From Mycobacterium sp. IS-1590 (GTDB lineage Bacteria; Actinomycetota; Actinomycetes; Mycobacteriales; Mycobacteriaceae): DNA of 64,000 bases. The first letter of the stretch is position 1; every line of letters starts with the position of its first letter. The position numbers were made by a program, and so were the translations under genes. Under the pieces are notes generated by a model, which saw only the letters and a list, made by a program, of their open reading frames with translations, did not search any database and was not told the origin of the DNA. Positions 48,363 to 58,243 of this stretch are shown piece by piece. The DNA is taken from the NCBI RefSeq assembly GCF_001500025.1, contig NZ_LQIW01000023.1, positions 1-64,000 of the forward strand, read 5' to 3'.

Positions 48363-51300
48363 TCACGACAACCGCAGCGGCGCCGGGCTCCACAACCCGC
48401 TGCGCGTCGCCGTGCCGAGGTCGAGACGGGCCTCCGCGGCGTTCGGGTACCACGGCGTGAGCTGCTGCAGCGAGCCCCAGTCCCGGAACCAGTCGTCCTG
48501 CAGATACGTCGGCACCGTCGTGGCCCGCACCAGCAGTTCGGTGATGCCGAGCGGCCCGCCACCGAGGTAGTCCATCACCGGCGAGTTCGCCTCGGCCCCG
48601 AACCGGTCGGGCAGGATCCGCCACTTGGGCACCTCGACGACGCCGTTCTGGTGGCCGAACGGCCGCTGGCACGGGAATGCCAACCCGACCAGCCAGTCGA
48701 GCAGCACCGGGTCGGACGATCCGACGACATCCTGCAGCGTGCGCAACTCCGGGATCCGGGGTGGCGTCACCGCGATCCAGTGCTGGGGGTCGAGGTCGTC
48801 GTCGGAGGCCACCAATCGAATCTGAGTGGCGTCGCGCGGTATCGCGGCCAGGGGCGCCCGCAGGTTGCGCCACGCGGGGGAGGCGCCGACGTCGGCGAAC
48901 CCGATCGCACCACCCGGCTCGTCGGCGGCGGCCTGCTCGTCGGTCGCCCACTGCACCGTGACCTCACCCGCGTCGAACCGGCCGGCCGCCGAGACGACCA
49001 GCAGCGGGCCGGCGTCGTCACGGTCCGGCAGCCGGTACCACGCCGAGCGCAGCTGCGCGGGCTGCTGGGTGCCGGCACGCCAGCTGCCCATCACGGGGGT
49101 GGTGGCCGGATCGAGTTTGTAGGGCAGCCGGGCCCGTGAACCGTTGACACCGGCGGCGGCGGTCGTGCCGCCCTCGGTCCCACCGTTGCCCGCCTGGTCG
49201 TCTTCGCTGTCGGTGTCGGCGAAGTTGGTGGAGGTGCCCTGTCCGCTCATGGTCTCGTCGGCGGAGACGTCGCTGGGAATCCCGTTGGGGTTGAACCCCT
49301 GTGCGGTGCCGGCGCCGAGCGCCTCACCGACGGGCGTGTCGATCGGCGTCAGCATGCCGACGTTGGGATCCTCCTCGACGAGCACGTCCTGGGCCATCCC
49401 GCACGTCTTCCCGGTCACGGCTTCGAGGTTGGACCGGCCCACACTCCACGCCGGGTACTGGTCGATCATGGCGAGCGTCAGCGAGAGCACCTCGAAGACC
49501 ACCAGCAGCCAGGTGGCGATGGCCAACGGCGCCTGCAGTATTCGTTGCCAGCGCCGCTGCGGGCCCGGCGGCGACGAGTCACGCCCGGAGAAGTGGAACC
49601 ACGCCGCGGCGAGCAACGCCAGCACGGACAGCCCGAGCAGGATCGTCGAGAAGCCGAACTTCCACTCCGGCATGGCGTTCGACCACGGCACACCGAAGTT
49701 CGACACGTACCACCAGCCGTTGACGGTGGCGAACGACAGCGCCATCGCGAACAGAACCGCGGCGCCGAATACCGAGCGGTTGCGGCGCGAGCGCATCGCC
49801 GCGGCGGTCACGGCGACCGCGGCCAGTGCGCCCAGCGAGCCGGCCAGCCCGGCGAACACACCGAAGTGGTGGGTCCACTTGGTCGGCGTGAACATCATGG
49901 CCAAAAACGAGATGACCGTGATGCCGATGATGCGGCGGCTGGGTCCCAACGCGGTGCCGGGAATCTTGTACTTGCGCAACGCCATCGCGACTGCAACGGC
50001 GAGTGCGATCAACAGCATGAGCACCGCGAACCGGCGCGCCACCGAACCGTCGGGGCTCAGCGTGAACAGCCGCTCGTAGCGGATGTGCTCGTCGAACCAG
50101 CTCAGGCTCGGCCCGACCGCGGACTTGAAGGCGCTGGCCTGCAGTTCGGAGGCCAGCGTCTGGTCCCGGAAGATCAGGATGATCGTCACGGTGGCCGCGG
50201 CCAGGATCGGCGCCAGCAGCGCCAGGTAGCCGAAGCGTGAGACATGCGCGGCGACAATGGTTTTCAGGGGTCCGACGGCTACCAGCAGCGCGCCGACGGC
50301 GGCGATGCCGGTCGGACCGGAGAACAACGTGAGCGCACCGATGATGATCGCGATCGCCACGGGCAGCAGCCTGCTGGTGGCCACCCCCCGCTCGACCGAG
50401 CACCAGGTCAGAAGGATGCCGAGCGCGATGATCGGTTCGGGCCGCAGCCCGTTGTTCAGCGGCAGCCAGAACGCCAGGAACAGGCCCGCTGCCGTCCACG
50501 CCGCCGCCGGTGTCTGCTTCACCGCGTGGCCCAGGCGCGGGATCACCTCACGGCTGATGACCCACCAGCACGCCAGTGCCATCACCAACGTCGGCAGCCG
50601 CATCCACACGCTGTTCGTGCTGACGTGCGCCCACAACGCCAGCAGGTCGTAGTACCAGCCGAACGGCGCCTCCGGCGTGCCGAACCACCGGTAGTAGTTC
50701 GCCATGTAGCCGGCGTGCTCGGAGACCCGCGCCATCGTCAGGATGTAGCCGTCGTCGGCGGTGTTGGCGCCGACGAAGTGCCACCACACCAGCACCGCGG
50801 TGACGACGCCGTCGAGCGGTCGCAGTGTCCACCACCGCGGGGGCAGGAACCGTCTGACGCGGCGACCATCGGCGGTGTCGAGAAGATGCAGCGCGACCAA
50901 CGCGATGACGGTCATCGCCACCCCGATGATCATCGCCAGCGTCTTGAGCAAGGTGGGCGATGTGCTGTAGCGGGTGTCGAGCGTCGCGGAGAACTCCAGG
51001 CCCGGTGGCGCGGGACCGCTGAGGTCGGTGAAGACGCCGACGATCTGGGGGCGGAAGTCGTAGCCGCCGCGCTCGCCGCGCAGCGGTTCGCCGGGATCCT
51101 CGCTGGGAATCCGTCCCGGGCCCTGGACGAGACCGACGAACTCGCCGGTCACCTTGTCGGCGTGTGCGGTGAAGGTCAGCCGTTGGCACTGCGGGCTGAG
51201 CACCTGGGCCAGCGGCGCGCTGACCACCGGGGTGTTGCGCACGATCACCAGCAGGTCGTCGTTGACCCGCTCGATGAGAAGGCCGCGGTCGATGGCCTTG

Positions 51301-51584
51301 GGCGCCTGTTTGGGCACGGTCGACAACAGCACCGTGCGGCCCCCGGCCAGCCCGGCCGCCGCTCGACACGGCACCGAGATCTCCAGGTCGGTGGCGACGT
51401 AACCGATGAGCGGGGCGTCCACGCTCTGCAGAACGCCGTTCTGCGGCCACTTCAGTTGCGCGGTGGTCTGCGTGACCGGCATCAACGGCGTCGCGACGGC
51501 CAGAAGTGCCCCGAGCAACCCCGCAACGATGGCTATCAGCCGCACCGTCCGATGGTTCGCCCCGACCCCGGCTTCACCGACCAC
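48363..51584 (-). CDS. embC: arabinosyltransferase EmbC
   Basis: EmbC extends the arabinan of lipoarabinomannan and also binds ethambutol. The 1073-residue GT-C protein has the first helix at about residues 13-35, an external domain, the Asp pair in NTADDGYILTMARVSEHAGYM (about residue 290), a polytopic core, and a C-terminal carbohydrate-binding domain. The external loop holds an extra low-complexity patch (near 790-820, Thr/Asp/Glu/Gly-rich). The GTG at 51584 lies 11 bp after the aftA stop, so embC shares the dprE1-dprE2-aftA transcript. embA does not follow it; three inserted genes do. Confidence 0.95.
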   Translation of the reverse strand: MVGEAGVGANHRTVRLIAIVAGLLGALLAVATPLMPVTQTTAQLKWPQNGVLQSVDAPLIGYVATDLEISVPCRAAAGLAGGRTVLLSTVPKQAPKAIDRGLLIERVNDDLLVIVRNTPVVSAPLAQVLSPQCQRLTFTAHADKVTGEFVGLVQGPGRIPSEDPGEPLRGERGGYDFRPQIVGVFTDLSGPAPPGLEFSATLDTRYSTSPTLLKTLAMIIGVAMTVIALVALHLLDTADGRRVRRFLPPRWWTLRPLDGVVTAVLVWWHFVGANTADDGYILTMARVSEHAGYMANYYRWFGTPEAPFGWYYDLLALWAHVSTNSVWMRLPTLVMALACWWVISREVIPRLGHAVKQTPAAAWTAAGLFLAFWLPLNNGLRPEPIIALGILLTWCSVERGVATSRLLPVAIAIIIGALTLFSGPTGIAAVGALLVAVGPLKTIVAAHVSRFGYLALLAPILAAATVTIILIFRDQTLASELQASAFKSAVGPSLSWFDEHIRYERLFTLSPDGSVARRFAVLMLLIALAVAVAMALRKYKIPGTALGPSRRIIGITVISFLAMMFTPTKWTHHFGVFAGLAGSLGALAAVAVTAAAMRSRRNRSVFGAAVLFAMALSFATVNGWWYVSNFGVPWSNAMPEWKFGFSTILLGLSVLALLAAAWFHFSGRDSSPPGPQRRWQRILQAPLAIATWLLVVFEVLSLTLAMIDQYPAWSVGRSNLEAVTGKTCGMAQDVLVEEDPNVGMLTPIDTPVGEALGAGTAQGFNPNGIPSDVSADETMSGQGTSTNFADTDSEDDQAGNGGTEGGTTAAAGVNGSRARLPYKLDPATTPVMGSWRAGTQQPAQLRSAWYRLPDRDDAGPLLVVSAAGRFDAGEVTVQWATDEQAAADEPGGAIGFADVGASPAWRNLRAPLAAIPRDATQIRLVASDDDLDPQHWIAVTPPRIPELRTLQDVVGSSDPVLLDWLVGLAFPCQRPFGHQNGVVEVPKWRILPDRFGAEANSPVMDYLGGGPLGITELLVRATTVPTYLQDDWFRDWGSLQQLTPWYPNAAEARLDLGTATRSGLWSPAPLRLS

Positions 51585-51595
51585 GGCGTTCGATC

Positions 51596-53467
51596 CTAAT
51601 TGGGCTTGCGGATCGCCAGCACGAACGGGCCGATGCTGGAGACCTCGAAGCGGGGGTCGTCGAACAATGTCTCGTCCAGGGAGACGTGGTAGCGGCGCAC
51701 ATTGGGCTGGTTCGGGTAGACGTCGGAGGCCAGCCGCAACGTGTAGGTGTCGTCAGCGCCGCGGCGCATCAAGAACACGGTCGGCGGCTCCCACGGCAGC
51801 GAGTCGAGCGCCTCGATGAACTTATCAGCGTCGGTCAGCGTCGCCCAGCCCTCGATGGCGTCGGCGCGCTTGTCGAACTGGGCGAGGGGGTTCGCGTAAT
51901 GCGAGGTCAACCCCTGGAAGCCGTAGTAGGGGTAGTAGGACAGGAAGCTGTAGTCGGCGGTCAGCACGACGGTCTCGTCGCGGGGACGGCCGGTCACCTC
52001 GGTGATCTTGGCGTCGATCTCGCGGTAGTAGCGTTCGGCGCCGGGCGGTCGCCGGTCCGCGCGCTGACCGTATCCATCGGTGTCGGTGTAGGCGACGACG
52101 ATGTCGGAGCGCAGCACGTCGGGGATGTCCTGGCTGTAGGTCAGCGCGCCGATCGCGCCCAGCGTCGTGGCCGCCGCGACGACGCGTCGCGCGTTCTCGG
52201 GTCGCACCCGCGCCGCGACCGCACGCGTGACCTCGATGAAGCCGAAGGCGCCGGCCGCCGTCAACAGCACGGTCAACGTCGGGTTCAGCCGGAACGACAA
52301 CAGCGTGGTGCCCGCCAGCGTGGTCAGCATCGACAGCAGCGACCAGGCGTAGACGGCGAGCACGGCGATCGCCAGAGCGCCGGCCCGGGTGGAGGTGCGC
52401 GCACGCCAGACCAGCCACAGCGTGCCGAGCATGCACAGCGCCCCGAGCAGCGTGAAGTGCAGCATCGGGAACTCCAGCTGCGCGCCGTCGGTCGGCAGAT
52501 AGTGCTGCGCGGTTCCCGAGTCGGCGGGCTCACCCCTGGCGGCGGCCAGCAGGTACGGCGCCCAGCCGATCAGCGCGATGGCACCCGAGATGACCGCGAT
52601 GACCACCAGACGCACCAGCGGGTCGATCCGTTTGCGCGCGACGGCCAGCAGCACGCCCATGATCGCCAACGTGAATGCGGCGTAGGCGAACAGCAGCGTG
52701 TACGACAGCGCCGCGACGCCGAGGAAGAGTCCGGTGCCGATGACGGCGGGCCAGCCGCCGTTACGCGTGGCCCCGCGCAGACCCGACCAGGCCAGAACGA
52801 ACACAGGTGGCAGCAGCACACAGATGATCGCGGCGTAGGGCTCGGCCGGGGAGTACGCGAGCGTGGCCGCTGCGGTGGCGACGGTGACGACGAGCGCGTA
52901 CTCGAAGCGAATCACGGCCGCCCACAACACGAACGCCACCGCGATCGCGACGGTGATCGACGTGATCGCCCACGGTTTGAACATCTCCCACGCGGGAGTC
53001 CCGGTCAGCGCCGCCAGACGGCCGCCGATCCAGAACCAGCCCGGCGGATAGAACGGCGGTAGACCCATGTAGGTCATATCGCGCAGTGCGGCGCTGTCGG
53101 CCAGCCGAGTGAGGTACTCGGTGCGGAACTGCTGATCGACCGAGATGCCGTACAGGTAGAGCCGGGTCGCGCCGAGGGGCATCGCGAGCGTCACCACCGA
53201 GAAGGCGGACAGGAACAGCACCGCCCCGGCCCTCGCGAGCAGCCGGCGACCGCGCCGCCAGATCCATCCGCTGCCCAACAGCCCGGCCAGACAGGCGAAC
53301 TGGCCCACCGTGGTCAGCGCGTGCAGCTGATTCGACGAGTTGTACGCGGGCCACTCCACCCGCGCGATCGCGGCCAGTGAAACGACCGCGACGACGATCG
53401 CCACCGCGGCGGCCGCCACCATCTGGCCGGCGACCTTGATCGGCAGGGCCCGTGCGCCGCGTGGCAT
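51596..53467 (-). CDS. aftA: arabinofuranosyltransferase AftA
   Basis: AftA adds the first arabinofuranose from decaprenyl-phosphoryl-arabinose onto the galactan. The 623-residue GT-C protein has about eleven membrane helices (first at residues 12-34) and a C-terminal external domain from about residue 440 ([18 protein letters not shown]). The stretch [17 protein letters not shown] after helix 1 is the expected donor-side loop. The ATG shares one base with the dprE2 stop (TGATG). I did not use the longer upstream frame, which lies inside dprE2. Confidence 0.93.
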   Translation of the reverse strand: MPRGARALPIKVAGQMVAAAAVAIVVAVVSLAAIARVEWPAYNSSNQLHALTTVGQFACLAGLLGSGWIWRRGRRLLARAGAVLFLSAFSVVTLAMPLGATRLYLYGISVDQQFRTEYLTRLADSAALRDMTYMGLPPFYPPGWFWIGGRLAALTGTPAWEMFKPWAITSITVAIAVAFVLWAAVIRFEYALVVTVATAAATLAYSPAEPYAAIICVLLPPVFVLAWSGLRGATRNGGWPAVIGTGLFLGVAALSYTLLFAYAAFTLAIMGVLLAVARKRIDPLVRLVVIAVISGAIALIGWAPYLLAAARGEPADSGTAQHYLPTDGAQLEFPMLHFTLLGALCMLGTLWLVWRARTSTRAGALAIAVLAVYAWSLLSMLTTLAGTTLLSFRLNPTLTVLLTAAGAFGFIEVTRAVAARVRPENARRVVAAATTLGAIGALTYSQDIPDVLRSDIVVAYTDTDGYGQRADRRPPGAERYYREIDAKITEVTGRPRDETVVLTADYSFLSYYPYYGFQGLTSHYANPLAQFDKRADAIEGWATLTDADKFIEALDSLPWEPPTVFLMRRGADDTYTLRLASDVYPNQPNVRRYHVSLDETLFDDPRFEVSSIGPFVLAIRKPN

Positions 53468-54249
53468 CAGATGGGTAGCTTGCGGAAGATCGGCCGCGGG
53501 ATGTGGCGCAACACCATCATCACGTACCGGAACGCTCCCGGCGCCCATACCAGTTCCTTGCCTTTGGCGGCGGCCGTGACGGCCAGTTCGGCGACGTCTT
53601 CCTTGTCGACGGTGAACGGCGCCTCCTTTGCGCCGGTGGCCTTCCAGTGCTCGATGGTGGTCGTGGTGCGCACCTGGCCGGGACGGATCACCAGCACCCG
53701 AACTCCGTGCTCGCGCAACGCCTCTCCCAGTCCGAGGTAGAAGCCGTCGAGGCCGGCCTTGGTCGACCCGTAGACGAAGTTGGACCGGCGCACCCGTTCA
53801 CCGGCCGCCGAGCTCATCGCGATGATCTGCCCGAAGCCCTGGGTCCGCATCTTCTCGCCGATCAACACGCCGACCGAAACCGCTGCGGTGTAGTTGATCT
53901 GGGCGACCTGCACGGCCTTGGACTGGTCCTGCCACAACTCCTCGGCGTTACCGAGGAGCCCGAAGGCCACGATCGCGACATCTACGTCACCGTCGCTCCA
54001 GGCCTCGTCGATCACGGCGCGGTGACCGGCGGTGTCGCTGCCGTCGAAGTCGATCCACTCGACGGACTTGGCCCCCGCGGCCGTCATTGCGGCGATCGCT
54101 TCGTCCTTGCGGGGGTGGTTCGGCAAGTCGGCCAGGATGATGCGGGCGTGCGCGTTGCGCAGGTAGCGCGCGCAGATCGCCAGCCCGATCTCCGACGTCC
54201 CGCCGAGCAACAGGATGGTCTGGGGGTTACCTACGGCATCAAGAACCAT
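53467..54249 (-). CDS. dprE2: decaprenylphosphoryl-2-keto-D-erythro-pentose reductase DprE2
   Basis: DprE2 reduces the keto intermediate made by DprE1 to decaprenyl-phosphoryl-arabinose, using NADH. The 260-residue short-chain dehydrogenase has the cofactor motif [14 protein letters not shown] (residues 13-26) and the active site [21 protein letters not shown], with catalytic Ser, Tyr and Lys. The ATG starts immediately after the dprE1 stop (TAGATG), and its stop overlaps aftA. So the two epimerase halves and the first user of their product are made together. Confidence 0.97.
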   Translation of the reverse strand: MVLDAVGNPQTILLLGGTSEIGLAICARYLRNAHARIILADLPNHPRKDEAIAAMTAAGAKSVEWIDFDGSDTAGHRAVIDEAWSDGDVDVAIVAFGLLGNAEELWQDQSKAVQVAQINYTAAVSVGVLIGEKMRTQGFGQIIAMSSAAGERVRRSNFVYGSTKAGLDGFYLGLGEALREHGVRVLVIRPGQVRTTTTIEHWKATGAKEAPFTVDKEDVAELAVTAAAKGKELVWAPGAFRYVMMVLRHIPRPIFRKLPI

Positions 54250-55650
54250 CTACAACAGCTCCAAGCGTCGTGCCATGTCGGATGCGAAGACGCCGTTCGG
54301 GTCAGCCTTGCGGCGCACGGCGATCCACTCGTCGATCCGCGGATACATCTTGTGGAACCGCTCGGCGCTGACCCGGGAGTCCTTCGCGGTGTAGACCCGG
54401 CCGCCGAACTCCATGACCCGCTCGTCGAGTTCGTTGAGGAATTCGTTGATCCCGGGCTTGTTCGGGAAATCCATCGCCACGTTCCATCCCGCCATCGGGA
54501 AGCTCAGCGGCGCGCGGTTGCCCGGTCCGAACAGTTTGAACACGTTCAGCGCCGAGTAATGCCCGCGGGTCTGGATCCAGCGGATGATGGCCTTGAACTC
54601 CTCGAGCGCATCGGGCGGCACAAGGAACTGGTGTTGCGCGAAACCCGCTGGGCCGTAGGCGTTGTTCCACCCGCTGACCAGATCCAGCATGTGATAGAAC
54701 TGCGACAGGTTCATGATCTTGCCGGTGTAAGTGCCGCCGAGCCGGTAGTACACCTCGCCGATCGCCATGAACGAGAGCTTGTTCATGGCGCTGACGGGAA
54801 AGATGTTTGGTACTGAAAGCAGTTGCGGCGCATCGAATTTCAGTGGGTTTTTAGCCAGCTTCGGGGGCAGCTGATCGAGCGTCGCGAGGCTGCCACGGCT
54901 GATCGCTGCCCGTCCGAGTTTCGGCGGTGGGCTGATCAGGTCGAACCACGCGCTGGAGTAGGTGTAGCGGTCTTCGCTGCCGTCGAGGTGCACGGCGACG
55001 GTCTCATCCAGGTCGCTGGTGGACACGCCGTCGGCGATGAAGTAGGCGGTTTCAGTGCGTGTCATCGCGATTCGTGCGCGCACCACGATCCCGGTGAGGC
55101 CGTTACCGCCGACCGTCGCCCAGAACAGTTCGGCGTCCGGCCCGTCAGGTGTGAGGGTGTGAACCTCGCCGTCGGCCGTCAGCAGGTCCATCGACAGCAC
55201 GTGATTGCCGAAGCTTCCTGCGCTGTGGTGGTTCTTGCCGTGGATGTCGGAGGCGATCGCCCCGCCGACGGTGACCTGCCTGGTGCCCGGCAGCACGGGC
55301 ACCCACAGCCCGAACGGCAACGCGGCCTTCATCAGCTGGTCGAGGCTGACGCCCGCGTCGACGTCGGCCACCGCCGTCTCGGCGCTGATCGAGTGGATTT
55401 TGTGCAGCGCGGTCATGTCCACGACCAGGCCACCGCCGTTGCACGCCTGGTCGCCGTAGGAGCGGCCCAGCCCGCGGGCGAGGACGCCGCGGTGCAGGAA
55501 CGACGGGCTCGATGCACCGCGGTCGGCGGTCTCGCGGACCGCTCGGGCGATCACGTCGACGTCCGGCGTGGTCAGCACCTGCGCGACCGATGGTGCCGTG
55601 CGGCCGAAGCCGCTCAGGGCACGCGAGGTCGTCGGCAGGTTCTCGGACAT
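54250..55650 (-). CDS. dprE1: decaprenylphosphoryl-beta-D-ribose 2-oxidase DprE1
   Basis: DprE1 is the FAD oxidase of the epimerisation that makes decaprenyl-phosphoryl-arabinose and the target of benzothiazinones. The 466-residue protein has the VAO-type FAD region ([34 protein letters not shown]) and substrate-domain residues Tyr319 and Lys423, equal to Tyr314 and Lys418 of M. tuberculosis. The residue equal to Cys387, which benzothiazinones attack, is Ala392 (GWNVAMDFP; codon at 54475-54477). This is the state found in naturally resistant M. avium. The ATG lies 7 bases after a TACCCT box, so it is probably leaderless. Confidence 0.97.
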   Translation of the reverse strand: MSENLPTTSRALSGFGRTAPSVAQVLTTPDVDVIARAVRETADRGASSPSFLHRGVLARGLGRSYGDQACNGGGLVVDMTALHKIHSISAETAVADVDAGVSLDQLMKAALPFGLWVPVLPGTRQVTVGGAIASDIHGKNHHSAGSFGNHVLSMDLLTADGEVHTLTPDGPDAELFWATVGGNGLTGIVVRARIAMTRTETAYFIADGVSTSDLDETVAVHLDGSEDRYTYSSAWFDLISPPPKLGRAAISRGSLATLDQLPPKLAKNPLKFDAPQLLSVPNIFPVSAMNKLSFMAIGEVYYRLGGTYTGKIMNLSQFYHMLDLVSGWNNAYGPAGFAQHQFLVPPDALEEFKAIIRWIQTRGHYSALNVFKLFGPGNRAPLSFPMAGWNVAMDFPNKPGINEFLNELDERVMEFGGRVYTAKDSRVSAERFHKMYPRIDEWIAVRRKADPNGVFASDMARRLELL

Positions 55651-55657
55651 CGTGACG

Positions 55658-55663
55658 AGGGTA
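55658..55663 (-). promoter_or_regulatory. -10 element of the dprE1 operon promoter
   Basis: On the minus strand TACCCT (TANNNT) ends 7 bases before the dprE1 ATG with no ribosome site. It would drive dprE1-dprE2-aftA-embC. Confidence 0.5.
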
Positions 55664-55727
55664 CCGTGCGCTCACCGGCGCCTCGTCCAGCCGAACACAG
55701 GTCCCACGGTCGCGCCCAGTGTGGGGA

Positions 55728-55760
55728 TGTGTCACGCAACGTGGCCGGCCGCGTGACACA
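55728..55760. promoter_or_regulatory. 10-bp inverted repeat between gtrA and dprE1
   Basis: TGTGTCACGC and GCGTGACACA are perfect inverted arms separated by 13 bases. The dyad lies 25 bp past the gtrA stop and about 78 bp upstream of the dprE1 start, so it could be either the gtrA terminator or a regulator site for the dprE1 promoter. No T tract follows. Confidence 0.5.
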
Positions 55761-55785
55761 AGCCCACGCTCGCCACACGACCGCG

Positions 55786-56196
55786 TCAGCGCAGCCGGAA
55801 GATGACCGCGCGCTGGACGACGAAGTTGATCACCGTCGCCGTGCCCTGGGCGATGACGAACGCGACCGGCACCCGCCACGGCTTGTCGTCCCACGCCATG
55901 TACAGCACGTAGTTGATGCCGACCTGCGCGGCGTAGGTCACCGCGTAGAGCACACACACCGCGATGAACCGCGCGGTGCTCGGCGGCGCCTGAAAGGTCC
56001 ACCGGCGGTTGATCAGATACGCCGTTGTGGTGCCCGCGATGAAGCTCAGCGTCTTGGCCACGTTGACGTGCAGACCGGCGGCGAGCATGGCGACGTACAG
56101 ACCGAAGTCGACGATCGCCGAGAAACCACCGGTGACGATGAACCGCCAGATCTGGGTGCCCAGGCTCAGGGTGGGCTGCATCGGGGGCTCGGCCAC
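55786..56196 (-). CDS. GtrA family membrane protein (Rv3789-like)
   Basis: This is a 136-residue protein with four membrane helices: WRFIVTGGFSAIVDFGLYVAM, VAKTLSFIAGTTTAYLINRRWTF, ARFIAVCVLYAVTYAAQVGINYVLY and FVIAQGTATVINFVVQRAVIF. The GtrA family includes proposed lipid-linked sugar flippases. For the M. tuberculosis homologue, a role as decaprenyl-phosphoryl-arabinose flippase was proposed and later a role as an AftA anchor. Location beside dprE1 fits both. The GTG is 6 bases after TAAGCT (56203-56208, minus strand), so it is probably leaderless. Confidence 0.9.
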   Translation of the reverse strand: MAEPPMQPTLSLGTQIWRFIVTGGFSAIVDFGLYVAMLAAGLHVNVAKTLSFIAGTTTAYLINRRWTFQAPPSTARFIAVCVLYAVTYAAQVGINYVLYMAWDDKPWRVPVAFVIAQGTATVINFVVQRAVIFRLR

Positions 56197-56288
56197 CCGG
56201 GCAGCTTACGTGGACGCGAACCCATCGACACCCGGCGCGCGGGTTGACAAGCCTCCGGCCGCGGTCGCCGCCTCGCTAGATTCCAGGT

Positions 56289-56456
56289 GTGCAGACCCGC
56301 TCCGGTGCGCAGATCACTGTCGACGGTGGCGTCGTCTACAAGTTGCACCGGCCGGGCACCGACCCGCGCGCGTTGACGGTCCGGCTGGGCATCGCCGCCC
56401 GGTCCGACTGCCTGCTCTCACCGCTGTCGGTGGTTCCCGAGTTCCGGCGCGCTCGG
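56289..56456 (+). pseudogene. N-terminal remnant of a phosphotransferase-like gene
   Basis: The reading frame from GTG 56289 (VQTRSGAQITVDGGVVYKLHRPGTDPRAL...) looks like the start of an APH-type kinase, with the nucleotide-lobe Lys in VVYKLHRPG. Convincing sequence lasts about 50-55 residues, then the frame runs antisense through wzm, whose stop is at 56457. TAGATT 6 bases before the GTG is a leaderless-type promoter. I read it as a gene cut by a deletion that joined it to wzm. It is a weak call based on a short match from memory; it could be a short real gene. Confidence 0.4.
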
Positions 56457-57287
56457 CTACACCCAGTAGGCGACGCGGGCGCGGTACTGCCGCATCGCGA
56501 ACGCCGCGAAGATCCAGCCGACCACGGTCAGCACGAGCACCACCACCCAGTGGCGCAACTCCTGGTCGGCACCCAGCAGCGGGGCGCGCACGATGTCGAG
56601 GTAGTGCAGCAGTGGATTGAGTTCGACGATCTTGGTGTACTGCTCGGCGCCCTGCTGTCGCAGCGTGGACTCGTTCCAGATGATCGGGGTCATGAAGAAC
56701 AACAGCTGCACCAGGCTGACCAGCAGCGGGCTGATGTCGCGGTAGCGGGTGGCCAAAATGCCGAAACACAACGCCACCCAGATGCAGTTGAGCACGATCA
56801 GACCCAGCGCAGGGATGACCGCCAGGTCGGTCCACTTCCACGGCTTGGGATAGATGATCGCGATGATCACGAAGATGATCATGTTGTGGGCGAACAGGAT
56901 CATCTGTCGCCACACCAGCCGGTAGACGTGCACCGAAAGCGGAGTCGGCAACTGTTTGATCAGACCCTCGTTGGCGACGAAGACGTCGGCGCCCTCGAGG
57001 ATCGCCGCGTTGATCAGGTTCCACACGATCAGCCCGAGGGTGACGTACGGAAGATGTTCGGACAGCTCGAGTTTGAACAGCTTCGAGTAGAGCAGGCCCA
57101 TGGCGACCGCGGTCGCGCCGGTGGCGATCGTGATCCAGAACGGCCCGAGAACCGACCGGCGGTAGCGCTGCTTGATGTCCTGCCAGCCGAGGTGCAACCA
57201 CAGCTCGTGCTTGCCGAAACCGGCGACCAGGTCGCCCCAGGCCCGGCTCATGGTCTTCGATTGCGCGGCGGCGTCGGTGAACGTCAC
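56457..57287 (-). CDS. wzm: ABC transporter permease Wzm for lipid-linked galactan (Rv3783-like)
   Basis: Wzm is the membrane part of the exporter that moves lipid-linked galactan across the membrane. The 276-residue protein has the ABC-2 polysaccharide-exporter layout: an amphipathic start with LWLHLGWQDIKQRYRRSVLGPFW and six membrane helices. I start at GTG 57287, which overlaps the glfT1 stop by 4 bp and has GGGAGG 8 bases upstream. The order wzt-glfT1-wzm is that of Rv3781-Rv3783. All three are coupled, so galactan initiation and export are made together. Confidence 0.93.
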   Translation of the reverse strand: MTFTDAAAQSKTMSRAWGDLVAGFGKHELWLHLGWQDIKQRYRRSVLGPFWITIATGATAVAMGLLYSKLFKLELSEHLPYVTLGLIVWNLINAAILEGADVFVANEGLIKQLPTPLSVHVYRLVWRQMILFAHNMIIFVIIAIIYPKPWKWTDLAVIPALGLIVLNCIWVALCFGILATRYRDISPLLVSLVQLLFFMTPIIWNESTLRQQGAEQYTKIVELNPLLHYLDIVRAPLLGADQELRHWVVVLVLTVVGWIFAAFAMRQYRARVAYWV

Positions 57288-58243
57288 TGCTGAAGCCTCC
57301 CGAACCTCTCCTTGCGGCCCATGCGCCGCAACCGGATCCACTCCATCAGCCCGGCGGGGTCGCGGCGGGACACCAGGAAGAACCAACCGAAGCGCGCCCA
57401 CTCCTGCAACTGCAGTCGGCGCAGGCCGGGCTGGGACAACAGGTAGCCGCGGTTGCGATAGGTATAGAAACGTTTGGTGGCGCTGTCCGGAAACTGCGTG
57501 TGCATCCGGCCGCCGAGGATCGGTTTGAACTCGTCACCGCCCTGGGGGTGCAGGTACACCGCGTCCAGACAGGTGCCGAACGGTAACCCGGAGCGGACCA
57601 GCCTGCGGTGTAGTTCGGTCTCGTCACCGCGCACGAACAGGCGCAGATCGGGCACGCCGGTCACCTCCAACGTCGTCGCGGCGAAAAGCGCGCCGTTGAA
57701 CAGTGAAGCGATGCCCGGCAACAGTCCCCCGCAAGCGGGAGGCGCCCCCACCTCACCGGATTCGGAGCGTAGCTCGTCGACACGGCGACGCCACACCAGC
57801 CCGCGACGCAGAGGAAACGCGAGCCTTCCGGGGTCGTCCATGTCACAGACCATCGGCGACACCTCGGCCAGTCCGTGGCGGGCGGCGCATTCGATGAGCG
57901 TGCCCAGCACCTGCGAGTCGGCGGGGCGGCCGTCGTCGTCGGCCAACCACACCCAGTCCGCGCCCAGCGCCAGCGCGTGCAGCATGCCCAGCGCGAAACC
58001 GCCTGCGCCACCGAGGTTTCGGCGCGATCCGAGATAGGTGGTGGGGATGGGTTGGCCGGCCACCAGCTCGGCGACCCGCGGGTCATCGTCGTTGTCGACG
58101 ACGATCAGGTGGTCGGGCGCGCGGGTCTGGGCCGACACCGACTCCAGCGACTTCGCCAACTCGTCGGGACGACGGTGGGTGACCACGACCGCGCATATGA
58201 CGGGGCCGGTTGGCTCCTCGGGCAAGCCCTCGTCGGCGGTCAT
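57284..58243 (-). CDS. glfT1: galactofuranosyltransferase GlfT1
   Basis: GlfT1 adds the first two galactofuranose residues to the rhamnosyl-GlcNAc linker, before GlfT2 takes over. The 319-residue GT-A protein has the start VICAVVVTHRRPDELAKSLES, the NDDDP and RNLGGAGGFALGM blocks, the metal motif WLADDDGRP near residue 102, and DLRLFVRGDETELHRRL, then PILGGRMHTQF. Its ATG overlaps the wzt stop (ATGA) and its stop overlaps wzm. Confidence 0.95.
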   Translation of the reverse strand: MTADEGLPEEPTGPVICAVVVTHRRPDELAKSLESVSAQTRAPDHLIVVDNDDDPRVAELVAGQPIPTTYLGSRRNLGGAGGFALGMLHALALGADWVWLADDDGRPADSQVLGTLIECAARHGLAEVSPMVCDMDDPGRLAFPLRRGLVWRRRVDELRSESGEVGAPPACGGLLPGIASLFNGALFAATTLEVTGVPDLRLFVRGDETELHRRLVRSGLPFGTCLDAVYLHPQGGDEFKPILGGRMHTQFPDSATKRFYTYRNRGYLLSQPGLRRLQLQEWARFGWFFLVSRRDPAGLMEWIRLRRMGRKERFGRLQQ

